From Acidimicrobiales bacterium (GTDB taxonomy: Bacteria > Actinomycetota > Acidimicrobiia > Acidimicrobiales > SHLQ01): a stretch of 47,623 nucleotides of DNA. The stretch covers positions 1 to 47,623 of the forward strand of contig SHLQ01000005.1 in NCBI GenBank assembly GCA_004282895.1, given 5' to 3'. Each line of letters starts with the position of its first letter. The first letter of the stretch is position 1. Shown here piece after piece: positions 7,901 to 18,163 of this stretch. The notes beneath the pieces are model-generated. The model worked only from the letters and a program-made list of their open reading frames with translations, was not told where the DNA came from and made no database searches. A program made the position numbers and the translations under genes.

Positions 7901-8862
7901 TACCTCGTCAGGATGACCTTGCCGGTGGTCTGACGGCCTTCGAGCATTTCGTGAGCTCGGGTGGCCTCGCTGATGGGTACGCGGGCGCCGATCCTGACAT
8001 CCAGCTTGCCCTCGGCGATCCATGCAAACAGGTCGGCGGTGCGACGAAGCAAATCCTCGCGAGTGGCGATGTGATGGAACAGGGTGGGGCGAGTGACGAA
8101 CAGCGACGGAGCGAATTCGAGCGGACTGATCGGTTCGACCGGGCCGGACGCGTTGCCGAAGGTGGCCATCGTGCCGCGAGGGCGCAACAGATCCAGGCTC
8201 CGGCGGAAAACGGATTGGCCCACGCCGTCGTAGACAACGTCGAGCGCCCGCTCGCCAGCGATCCGTTCAACCTCGTCGCCGAAGTCGACATCGCGATAGC
8301 GAATGATGTGGTCTGCGCCCGCTCCCGCAGCCAAGTCCGCCTTCTCCGCGGTGCCGACCGTGGTGAACACTTCGGCTCCGACCATTTTGGCCATCTGGAT
8401 CAACAGCAGGCCTACGCCGCCGGCGCCGGCGTGCACCAGGCACTTGTCTCCGGCCTTCAGCGGGAAGGTATCCGTTGCGAGATAGTGAGCGGTCATACCC
8501 TGCAGCATCACGGCCGCGGCGTTCTCCGGACTCACCGTGTCGGGGACCGGCACGGCCATGGCCGCCGGAACTGCCACCCGCTCGGCGTAGCTACCGATAG
8601 CGCTTGACCAGGCGACCGTGTCGCCCTCGTTGATGTCGGTGACGTTGGCGCCGATCGCGATCACGGTTCCGGCCCCTTCGAGCCCCGGGGTGAACGGCAG
8701 GGGTTGGGGGTAGAGGCCGGTGCGATGGTAGGTGTCGATGTAGTTCAAGCCAGCGGCGGCAACCTCGACCACCACCTGATCGGCATCTGGCGCCGGATCG
8801 TCGACGTCGGTCCACACCAGGACCTCGGGACCCCCGGTCTCACTCACCCGTATCGCCTTCAT
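7900..8862 (-). CDS. qor: Quinone oxidoreductase, zinc-free MDR family
   Basis: A 320-residue medium-chain dehydrogenase/reductase of the NADPH:quinone oxidoreductase type. It lacks the catalytic-zinc cysteine and has the QOR signature region around LNYIDTYHRTGLY near residue 40. The NADPH-binding motif is HAGAGGVGLLLIQMAK near 150-165, and the domain ends GKVILTR. GGGAGG upstream leaves proper spacing only for the ATG at 8862; the GTG at 8868 abuts it. It reduces quinones or other conjugated carbonyls with NADPH by family precedent. It is convergent with the HNH gene, and its stop codon touches a repeat copy. Confidence 0.88.
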   Translation of the reverse strand: MKAIRVSETGGPEVLVWTDVDDPAPDADQVVVEVAAAGLNYIDTYHRTGLYPQPLPFTPGLEGAGTVIAIGANVTDINEGDTVAWSSAIGSYAERVAVPAAMAVPVPDTVSPENAAAVMLQGMTAHYLATDTFPLKAGDKCLVHAGAGGVGLLLIQMAKMVGAEVFTTVGTAEKADLAAGAGADHIIRYRDVDFGDEVERIAGERALDVVYDGVGQSVFRRSLDLLRPRGTMATFGNASGPVEPISPLEFAPSLFVTRPTLFHHIATREDLLRRTADLFAWIAEGKLDVRIGARVPISEATRAHEMLEGRQTTGKVILTR

Positions 8863-8946
8863 GAACACCCTCCCAAACGCCGAGACGTTCCTCGACAGAG
8901 CCTGCCGTCACAGTATCTCCCTATCGAGCCTGGGTACGCCTCCAAC

Positions 8947-10509
8947 TCAGCCGACGTTGAAGGGCGCTACATCGATGTCGAGTTCAGCCATAGCTCGCAC
9001 GCGTGCATCGTGCGCGTCTCGGGCAGCGGCCACGTCTCCGGCCTCAACTAGACACGAGACGAGCAGTTCATGGGCGAGGTCGTCGTAACGGTCCATGGTG
9101 ACAATCTGGCGAAGAAGATCGGCAGCGTCGCCATGGCGCCCGTCGGAGCGAAATGTGGCTGCGGTCGAGCGCACAAGGTCAGCTGTCTGGGCCCGCGCTG
9201 CGACTCGCACGGTTTCGGCCCAGGGCTCGTCGGGGTCGTCCGGGAGGAACTCGCCACCGTAGAGCCCCGCAGCGACGACGCCGTCCTCCGCCTTGAAGAG
9301 GGCCTCGAGGTCGGTGCTGACCTCCGAGAGGTCAAGGGCAACAGCCTCGCGCGTCGCGTTTATCCCGCCGCCCAGAACCCGACGCACAGTCGACAGCTGA
9401 ACCGAGAGTCGGGAGCCGAGTTTGCTCATGTCGGTCTCGTCGGGCCAGAGGAGTTCGAACAGCTGCTCGCGAGGTACGGGCCAGCCCCGAGCGGCAAGGA
9501 GTCGCTTGCACAGTTGGCGGGCTCGTCGAGAACCCCAACTCGAGGTGGGTACATCCGCTCCGTCGACGGACACGGTGAAGCGGCCGAGCGTCGTGATGTG
9601 GACCGACCGGGCTCGTACTGGCGGTCGGTTGGGAGCCACGGTCCCCGTCACGAATCGTTCGAGGTGGTCGAGCCATTCTCGATTGCCGGCCCAGCCAGCG
9701 TGGTTGTCCGATTCGTACTCGATCATCGTGGCGCCCGGAATGCCATCGGCAGTCTCGCGGCCCCATTCCACTGGCACCAGTCGGTCGCCGGTTGCGTGCA
9801 GAAGGAGTGTGGGCAAAGTGATCTGCGAGAGAATGGGTCGCACATCGACGGAGAGCGAAATGTCCATGAGCTCGTAGAGCGAATCGCTATCGGCGGAAAC
9901 GCGCTCGTAGCGCTCTTGCCAGAGCATGAAGTCGGGGTCGTCGATCAGCGTTGGCGCCAACGCGGCGGGTAACCGCGATTCTGCGGTTCCCCAAAGGTCG
10001 GCAGACAACCGCATTCGCTCCCTGAGCTCTGCTCGTTGCTCCGGGGTGATGTCGACGGGTGCGGTGTGTGCGCCTGAGCCGTGCAAAATGATGCCCTCGA
10101 CTCGCTCCGGGTAGGTCACGGCGAACAGTAGCGCCATGGGGCCACCCTCGGAGGCGCCATAGACGAACGCCCGGTCGATCTCGGCGGCATCCATGACGGC
10201 CCGGAAGTCATCCACGCGCTCGTCGATGCCGGGGATACGAACTCGTCGATCTGAGGCACCCGTGCCGCGCTTGTCGAAGTGGACCCAGCGCGAGAAGGAG
10301 GCGAACCGCTCGTGCATCGAGCGAATCGCCGGCCACTCCCACGCTGCCTCGATGTTCTGCGCCAGCGGCGGCACCGCCACCACCGTCGCCGGGCCGTTGC
10401 CGAAATCCTGGTACGCCAGGCGCGCGCCACGAGCTTGGGCGAAACGGATCGGTGGAACGGTGGTGTCGGCTGTGCCGTCAGCGGTGGGCACAAAGAGAAG
10501 TGTACTCAC
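8947..10509 (-). CDS. Alpha/beta-hydrolase fused to SARP-type regulator (winged helix + BTAD)
   Basis: A 520-residue two-part protein. Residues about 20-290 are an alpha/beta-hydrolase with a complete triad: nucleophile elbow GASEGG with Ser120, Asp242 in HATGDRLVP, and His270 in SDNHAGW. Residues about 302-395 form an OmpR/SARP-like winged helix (LGRFTVSVDG, then WGSRRARQL and LFELLWPDE), and about 398-510 form the bacterial transcriptional activator (BTAD) TPR-like domain. No ATPase domain is present. The architecture suggests a regulator whose activity depends on binding or hydrolysing a small ester or lactone. The start is GTG with no clear ribosome binding site. A catalytic versus purely sensory role for the hydrolase part is open. 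Confidence 0.87.
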   Translation of the reverse strand: MSTLLFVPTADGTADTTVPPIRFAQARGARLAYQDFGNGPATVVAVPPLAQNIEAAWEWPAIRSMHERFASFSRWVHFDKRGTGASDRRVRIPGIDERVDDFRAVMDAAEIDRAFVYGASEGGPMALLFAVTYPERVEGIILHGSGAHTAPVDITPEQRAELRERMRLSADLWGTAESRLPAALAPTLIDDPDFMLWQERYERVSADSDSLYELMDISLSVDVRPILSQITLPTLLLHATGDRLVPVEWGRETADGIPGATMIEYESDNHAGWAGNREWLDHLERFVTGTVAPNRPPVRARSVHITTLGRFTVSVDGADVPTSSWGSRRARQLCKRLLAARGWPVPREQLFELLWPDETDMSKLGSRLSVQLSTVRRVLGGGINATREAVALDLSEVSTDLEALFKAEDGVVAAGLYGGEFLPDDPDEPWAETVRVAARAQTADLVRSTAATFRSDGRHGDAADLLRQIVTMDRYDDLAHELLVSCLVEAGDVAAARDAHDARVRAMAELDIDVAPFNVG

Positions 10510-10539
10510 CGCTGACGTCGGCGGCGGAAGGTACGCCGG

Positions 10540-10893
10540 TTACGGCTGATGGTGACACACGTAGACATCTGGAATTACTTCCCACCACGTGCCGTCAGGT
10601 GAGCCCGGATCGTGTGGACACGGCCGATTGTCGGCACGAACGCCGGACACGCCTTCTGCGGGGCCCCGATCATCGGGTGGGAAGACGAGGATGACGCCGG
10701 TCTGGCCGCGCGAGCGAATGTTCTCGCAGTGTGACGGCGCCGGGAAGCCGTCTTCGTAACACAGCCACGTCTGGTCGTTGCCCTGAAAGATCTCTTCCCT
10801 GGGTTCGGCGCCAGCAGCATCTGCCCCGAGCGTGAGCGTTCCCGCAGCGAGCAGTACTGCGACGAGCGCCTTCATTGTGAATCTTGACGTCAT
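10540..10893 (-). CDS. Small secreted protein, unknown function
   Basis: A 117-residue protein with a classical Sec signal peptide: basic start, hydrophobic run ALVAVLLAAGTLTLG, and an Ala-X-Ala cleavage site near residue 29 (AAGAEP). The mature part is about 88 residues with four cysteines (45, 56, 92, 113), enough for two disulfides, and several Trp/Tyr. No membrane anchor follows. It is divergent from the cupin gene across a 131-bp region containing inverted repeats. No family is recognised. Confidence 0.6.
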   Translation of the reverse strand: MTSRFTMKALVAVLLAAGTLTLGADAAGAEPREEIFQGNDQTWLCYEDGFPAPSHCENIRSRGQTGVILVFPPDDRGPAEGVSGVRADNRPCPHDPGSPDGTWWEVIPDVYVCHHQP

Positions 10894-10920
10894 GATTTCC
10901 CTCTTCCCTTGTTGATTGAT

Positions 10921-11003
10921 GTCGTCGCCGACACCTTCCGCCGTGGTCTTTCGAAAACCTTCCGATGGGCGGCGACGACCGGGCGTCGAAAGGTTTTCCG
11001 AAG
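10921..11003. promoter_or_regulatory. Nested inverted repeats between two divergent genes
   Basis: GTCGTCGCC at 10921-10929 is the exact reverse complement of GGCGACGAC at 10971-10979. A second pair, TTCGAAAACCTTCCGA (10949-10964) and TCGAAAGGTTTTCCGAA (10986-11002), matches in inverted orientation with one indel and one mismatch. Both pairs lie between the secreted-protein gene and the cupin gene. They could be operator sites or RNA structure. Confidence 0.4.
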
Positions 11004-11024
11004 GGGAGTCCGTTCCATGGTGCT

Positions 11025-11558
11025 ATGACATTCGATACGACAAATCCATATGTGCTTGCTCGCGACGAGGGTGAGCATCATCACTTCCTGAACCACCTGG
11101 CAACGATCAAGGTCGCACCGGGATCTACGGGTTCGATGACTGCGATCGAGTTCGTGGCGCCGCGCGGGTTCGGACCGCCCGTGCACTCACATCATTTTGA
11201 AGATGAACTGTTGATCATCCTCGAGGGCGAGGTGGAGGTCCACATTCGCGACGAGGAGAGGATCGCGAGTTGCGGGCAGACTGCGTGGTTTCCACATGGT
11301 GTGGCCCACACGTTTCAAGTGCTCTCCAACACCGCTCGCTTCATGGCCGTCACGGCGTCACGAACAGGGCATCCGCAGTTCGATCAGATGGTTACTGAGC
11401 TCGGCACACCGGCGAGCGTGCCCGAGTTGCCGGAACCGACCGAAATCGATCCGGGCCGTGTCGCTGAGGTTTGTAGCGCGCATGGTATCGACGTGCTGGG
11501 ACCGCCGCCCGCGCCGCGACCCGAGACCGATGTCATGGGTGAACACAGCACCAGCTGA
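11025..11558 (+). CDS. Cupin-domain protein
   Basis: A 177-residue single-cupin protein. The first cupin motif is PPVHSHHFEDELLIILEGEV, with two His and a Glu available as metal ligands; the second is WFPHGVAHTFQV, which supplies the last His. The C-terminal 60 residues are outside the barrel and rich in Pro/Glu. The ATG at 11025 is preferred over a GTG at 10965 because the extension runs through the inverted repeats and is not protein-like. Typical members are metal-dependent dioxygenases or isomerases; the substrate is unknown. Confidence 0.78.
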   Translation: MTFDTTNPYVLARDEGEHHHFLNHLATIKVAPGSTGSMTAIEFVAPRGFGPPVHSHHFEDELLIILEGEVEVHIRDEERIASCGQTAWFPHGVAHTFQVLSNTARFMAVTASRTGHPQFDQMVTELGTPASVPELPEPTEIDPGRVAEVCSAHGIDVLGPPPAPRPETDVMGEHSTS

Positions 11559-11616
11559 CAACCGGGACGATCGGTTGGGGCGCTCGTCCTCGGGTGGAAT
11601 CGGCAAGACTGTGGGC

Positions 11617-12423
11617 ATGAAACATGCCTTGACGATTCCTCCGTACGGTGAGCTGTCCGATCCGGCTGCACTTGTTGAGCTGGCCGTCGCGGCTGAGCAG
11701 TCCGGTTGGGACGCGGTCTTTGTCTGGGATCACGTGCTCCGACGCCCCGATGATCCGCAGGAGGCTGCTGACGCATGGGTCGCCATGGCGGCGATGGCCG
11801 TCGCGACCGAACGGGTTCGGCTCGGTCCAATGGTCACGCCGATCACCCGCCGGCGACCGATCAAGCTCGCACGCGAATGCACCACACTCGACCACCTATC
11901 CGGTGGGCGACTCACCCTTGGCCTTGGTCTTGGGGTCGACACGACCCGAGAGCTGAGTGCGTTCGGTGAGGTCGTCGATGCCCGCGAGCGAGGAGCGCGT
12001 CTCGACGAGGGAGTCGAACTCCTGTGTCAGATGTGGTCGGGGGAGGAGGTCGACTTCCACGGAGAGCACTTCATGGCTGACCGAGTGACCGTGTTACCGC
12101 GACCGGTGCAGCAACCTCGAATCCCGATGTGGTTCGCCGCCCGCGGGAAGGCGCGCAAGCCGGTGCGGCGAGCCGCTCGGTACGACGGCCTCTATCCCAT
12201 CGAAGTGGAAGAAGCCGATCTTCGGTCGATGTTGGACGTCGTCGTCGAGGAGCGAGGCTCCCTGGACGGATTCGATGTGATCGTGGAGCCTACCGACGAG
12301 TTGCCGTATCGGTTGCTCGAAGAGCTCGGTATCACCTGGGCGATCATGGGGCCGGCGCCGGGCGACCCTGCCGCGTTCGACATGGCGAACACCGCACCGG
12401 CTGAGGTGTTCGGGATCGACTGA
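11617..12423 (+). CDS. LLM-class (luciferase-like) F420/flavin-dependent oxidoreductase
   Basis: A 268-residue TIM-barrel protein of the bacterial luciferase-like monooxygenase family. Visible landmarks are GWDAVFVWDHVLRR near the N terminus, RVRLGPMVTPITRRRP with the cofactor-contacting segment, LDHLSGGRLTLGLGLG, and PRIPMWFAARG. In actinobacteria many such proteins use F420H2. The downstream gene, 11 bp away, is a Ddn-type protein, another F420-associated family, which favours F420 here. The ATG at 11617 begins the conserved barrel; longer in-frame extensions overlap the cupin gene. Substrate unknown. Confidence 0.83.
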   Translation: MKHALTIPPYGELSDPAALVELAVAAEQSGWDAVFVWDHVLRRPDDPQEAADAWVAMAAMAVATERVRLGPMVTPITRRRPIKLARECTTLDHLSGGRLTLGLGLGVDTTRELSAFGEVVDARERGARLDEGVELLCQMWSGEEVDFHGEHFMADRVTVLPRPVQQPRIPMWFAARGKARKPVRRAARYDGLYPIEVEEADLRSMLDVVVEERGSLDGFDVIVEPTDELPYRLLEELGITWAIMGPAPGDPAAFDMANTAPAEVFGID

Positions 12424-12434
12424 GCGGACAGGCA

Positions 12435-12905
12435 ATGGCCACCGAACCGAATGCACTCAAACTTCCGGGCACGCCGAAACCGTGGATGAACGCCGCGGTC
12501 TCGCTCATGTTGAAAACACCGGGCATCCGCTCGATGCTCGGGCGATCCATGATCCTCCTCGCAGTGACCGGTGCCAAGACCGGAGCTCGCTACCAAACGC
12601 CGGTGCAATACGTCCGTGACGGCGACCGCCTGCTGGTGCTTTCGCAGCGCCATCGAATCTGGTGGCGAAACATTGCGGCCGAACCGCACGTCGAGCTCGT
12701 TCTCAAGGGAAAGACGATTTCGACCACGGCCCACGTGGCGCAGGACGACGAAGCTCGAGCGCTGATCCAGATGTTCCTTCAGCTCAATCCTCGCATCGCC
12801 AAGTTCTATGGGGTCGCGACCGACGAGCAGGGGCAGGCTATGGAGGCCGGCGTGCGACAGCTCGATGAAGCCTTCGTCGTCCTCGTCATAGCCGACGTGA
12901 GCTGA
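12435..12905 (+). CDS. Ddn-like deazaflavin (F420)-dependent nitroreductase family protein
   Basis: A 156-residue split-barrel protein of the DUF385/Ddn family (PF04075), known for F420-dependent reductases such as mycobacterial Ddn. The core LLAVTGAKTGARYQTPVQYV and LLVLSQRHRIWWRNI match the family's cofactor-binding strands. An amphipathic, basic N terminus, also seen in Ddn homologues, may contact the membrane. It is encoded 11 bp after the LLM oxidoreductase, so the two are probably co-transcribed. The natural substrate, possibly a quinone, is not evident. Confidence 0.82.
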   Translation: MATEPNALKLPGTPKPWMNAAVSLMLKTPGIRSMLGRSMILLAVTGAKTGARYQTPVQYVRDGDRLLVLSQRHRIWWRNIAAEPHVELVLKGKTISTTAHVAQDDEARALIQMFLQLNPRIAKFYGVATDEQGQAMEAGVRQLDEAFVVLVIADVS

Positions 12906-12937
12906 TTCAGCCGACGGTAGTGGCAGAATGGTCAGCC

Positions 12938-14095
12938 GTGACTGCCTTGCTTGCTCCCTTCACCGGTTTCGTACCGGTCGCCGAATTCGCGTCGCGCGTC
13001 GTCGGTCCGTCAAGGTCGATGTTGTCCGCCGAACAGCAGCAGTCTTCGCGAGACGATGAACTGAGCTTTCGCAGCTCGGTCGGCCGCGGCGCAGGCGCCG
13101 ATCACACCAACGCCATGGAATGGATGCGTCGGTGCCACGACGCGGGTGCGCTCGCTGCGGTTGAGTCCGTCGTACTTGTGCATCGTTTGGAACGGGTTGA
13201 TTATCGGGCGACCGGCCTTATCGCCGAGGTCTCCGTTGCCGCCTATGACACCGGCTTGATCAAGCGCCACGAGACCACCATCGCCAAAACCGAGCGCAAG
13301 ATGGTCGACTACATGCAATCGACCCGGCTCTACGGCAATCCGGTCGCGCTCGCTCACCACGAACACCCCGAGGTGGCGGTGGCTCTTTCGGCCCACACGC
13401 AACGACCGCCGGATGTGGAGTTCGACGCCATCGACGGAACCCACCACTCGATGTGGATCGTGGAGGGCGCTGACGCCGAGGCATTGTGCTCGTCCTTCAG
13501 CGACGTGCTCTACATCACCGACGGGCATCACCGGCTCGCCGCAGCATCAACGCTGGCCGCGGTGGAGGGTCGAAGCGACCCACATCTGCCGGTTGGTCTC
13601 TTCGCCGAGAACGAGCTCGAGCTGTGGGCATACGCCCGCGGTGTTCGCGACGCATCGATCGACACGGGTGAAGTGCTCAAGGTTCTGCCACGCCACTTCA
13701 GCCTCGAAGACTCCGAGCTCGCTGTTCCTCGCCCGACTCGCCCGCACGAACTCGGTGTTCGCATCGACGGACGCAGCTACATCCTGACCGTTCCCGACGA
13801 TCGGATTCCCGTCGATACCTACGACAAGCTCGACGTGAACCTCCTGCAAGACCTCATCCTCGAACCCGTCCTCGGCGTCACGAACCCGCGAACCGACGCC
13901 CGACTGTCGTTCATTGCTGATACCTCCGATGCTGCCCACGACCCGGACGAATTCGACGTCTGGTTTCTGCCCTATCCAACCGCGGTGCGCGACGTGATGG
14001 CGGTAGCGGACATGGGTCGGGCAATGCCACCGAAGTCGACGTTCTTCCTGCCCAAGTTGCCGAGCGGGCTGATCGTTCGAACGATCGACCAATAG
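12938..14095 (+). CDS. DUF1015 family protein
   Basis: A 385-residue member of DUF1015 (PF06245). Hallmarks are YITDGHHRLAAA near the centre, the DVNLLQDLILEPVLG segment, and the C-terminal MPPKSTFFLPKLPSGLIVRT, which closely matches the family ending. Biochemical function is unproven for most members, and the DGHHR motif suggests nucleotide or phosphate chemistry. Starts are GTG at 12938 or GTG at 12920; 12938 begins nearest the conserved region. A strong hairpin lies just after the stop. Confidence 0.82.
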   Translation: MTALLAPFTGFVPVAEFASRVVGPSRSMLSAEQQQSSRDDELSFRSSVGRGAGADHTNAMEWMRRCHDAGALAAVESVVLVHRLERVDYRATGLIAEVSVAAYDTGLIKRHETTIAKTERKMVDYMQSTRLYGNPVALAHHEHPEVAVALSAHTQRPPDVEFDAIDGTHHSMWIVEGADAEALCSSFSDVLYITDGHHRLAAASTLAAVEGRSDPHLPVGLFAENELELWAYARGVRDASIDTGEVLKVLPRHFSLEDSELAVPRPTRPHELGVRIDGRSYILTVPDDRIPVDTYDKLDVNLLQDLILEPVLGVTNPRTDARLSFIADTSDAAHDPDEFDVWFLPYPTAVRDVMAVADMGRAMPPKSTFFLPKLPSGLIVRTIDQ

Positions 14096-14099
14096 TTGC

Positions 14100-14127
14100 C
14101 GAAACCGGGCAGATCTGCCCGGGTTCG
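14100..14127. terminator. Bidirectional terminator-like hairpin
   Basis: A 28-nt near-perfect palindrome: CGAA, one mismatch, then CCGGGCAGA facing TCTGCCCGG and TTCG. It sits 5 bp after the DUF1015 stop and 4 bp before the convergent YjbR-type gene ends, so it can serve both strands. There is no long T-run. Confidence 0.65.
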
Positions 14128-14131
14128 GGCG

Positions 14132-14548
14132 TTATTCAGATTCGTCGAGCTGCTTCACGAGTCGAGCTGTCGCGGTGAGACGGTACGACTCCTCCAGGAG
14201 CTCAGCGACCTCGGTCCAATCGGTGTCGGCGGTGAGATCGAATCCGATCCAGCCGTTGGGGCCAAGATAGGCCGGGATGAAGACCCGGTCGTCCTGAAGC
14301 AGGGCCTCGCGATCGTCATCATCGGGTACGACCATGATCGACTGCGGATGCTGAATCCACTCATCGTCGATTTTGAGCGAGCCGCCGTAGTAGCAGAAGA
14401 CCTTCTTTGTGAAGAACGCCGGACGCCCATGTGAGACCTTCTCGGCGGTCGCCGGAAACGCGCTCGCCAGCTCTCGGACTCGCGCCAGGTAGGGGTCGTC
14501 GTCATCGAACATTTGGGCGTGGGCCACAGGTCGAGCGTAGGCCGTCAA
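14132..14548 (-). CDS. MmcQ/YjbR family protein
   Basis: A 138-residue protein of the YjbR/MmcQ family (PF04237), a small CyaY-like fold often labelled DNA-binding. Conserved stretches are VSHGRPAFFTKKVFCYYGG, GPNGWIGFDL and WTEVAELLEESYRLTA. An alternative start is Met12, which would trim a poorly conserved leader. It converges with DUF1015 on a shared hairpin. Physiological role unknown. Confidence 0.8.
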   Translation of the reverse strand: MTAYARPVAHAQMFDDDDPYLARVRELASAFPATAEKVSHGRPAFFTKKVFCYYGGSLKIDDEWIQHPQSIMVVPDDDDREALLQDDRVFIPAYLGPNGWIGFDLTADTDWTEVAELLEESYRLTATARLVKQLDESE

Positions 14549-14634
14549 ATGGGCCGTTGTGACCTAGTCCTCTAGGGTCCGCTGAAGTGCAGTCGTAGGT
14601 TCTTCTCAAAAGAGACCGCACAGGAGGGAACCCC

Positions 14635-15279
14635 ATGAACACCACCACCGAGCCGTATGCCGCTCGACTCGAGATCGACTATCCCGAGGAGCCACTCGAC
14701 CGTCTGAGTAGCGCGCTACGAATCTTTTACATCATCCCCATCGGCATCGTCCTCGCCGCCCTCTCCGGCGGAAGCTCGAGCACCTGGGTCGACGAGACTG
14801 GGGAGAAGGTGACCTCGAGCGGCGGGGGGATCACCGCCGGTTTGTTCTTCGCGACCTTGCTGATGATCGTCTTTCGCCAGCGATATCCACGCTGGTGGTT
14901 CGATTTTGCGAAAGAGCTCACGAGATTCAGTAGCCGAGTCGGCAGCTATCTGGTGCTCCTCACTGACCAGTACCCGTCCACGGAGGACGAACAGACCGTC
15001 CATCTCGACATCGACTATCCGGACGCAAAGGAGGACCTGAACCGGTGGCTCCCATTGGTGAAGTGGCTGCTCGCCATTCCGCACTACATCGTGCTCTTCT
15101 TCCTCGCCATCGGCGCGGTCTTTGCCGTCATTGGCGCCTGGTTCGCGATTCTGTTCACTGGCCAATACCCGCGTGCGCTGTTCGACTATGTGGTCGGCGT
15201 CGGCCGGTGGGGCCTCCGCGTGAACGCCTATGCGTTCCTGTTGGTGACCGACGAATATCCGCCATTCTCGCTGAGCTAG
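14635..15279 (+). CDS. DUF4389 membrane protein
   Basis: A 214-residue integral membrane protein with duplicated DUF4389-like units (PF14333). Each unit begins with an IDYPE/IDYPD motif (14-18 and about 125-129), followed by RLSSALRIFYIIPIGIVLA-type and WLPLVKWLLAIPHYIVLFFL-type hydrophobic segments, a QRYPRWWFDF or GQYPRALFDY motif, and a closing VGSYLVLLTDQYP or VNAYAFLLVTDEYP motif. AGGAGGGAAC just before the ATG is a strong ribosome binding site. Function unknown. The gene converges with ppdK and leaves a single base between stops. Confidence 0.8.
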   Translation: MNTTTEPYAARLEIDYPEEPLDRLSSALRIFYIIPIGIVLAALSGGSSSTWVDETGEKVTSSGGGITAGLFFATLLMIVFRQRYPRWWFDFAKELTRFSSRVGSYLVLLTDQYPSTEDEQTVHLDIDYPDAKEDLNRWLPLVKWLLAIPHYIVLFFLAIGAVFAVIGAWFAILFTGQYPRALFDYVVGVGRWGLRVNAYAFLLVTDEYPPFSLS

Positions 15280-15280
15280 C

Positions 15281-18010
<2,730 letters not shown>

Positions 18011-18163
18011 AACCCGAATCGTCGCACCGTCTGCGTCAATCGCACAGGGACGTTCGTCCGCTTATTTGAGCGAGCTTTCGTCACGTCGGACGGGTGCTGG
18101 TTGCCCGCGGATTGTACGTTGGGCCGATGTTCGCTATCGATCTTCGTCGACGGGGCTAAACGG

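Noticed and set aside
14071-14086. Perfect palindrome GATCGTTCGAACGATC considered as an SOS box or operator
   Set aside because: It lies in the last codons of the DUF1015 gene, has no promoter context, and does not fit the actinobacterial SOS-box spacing.
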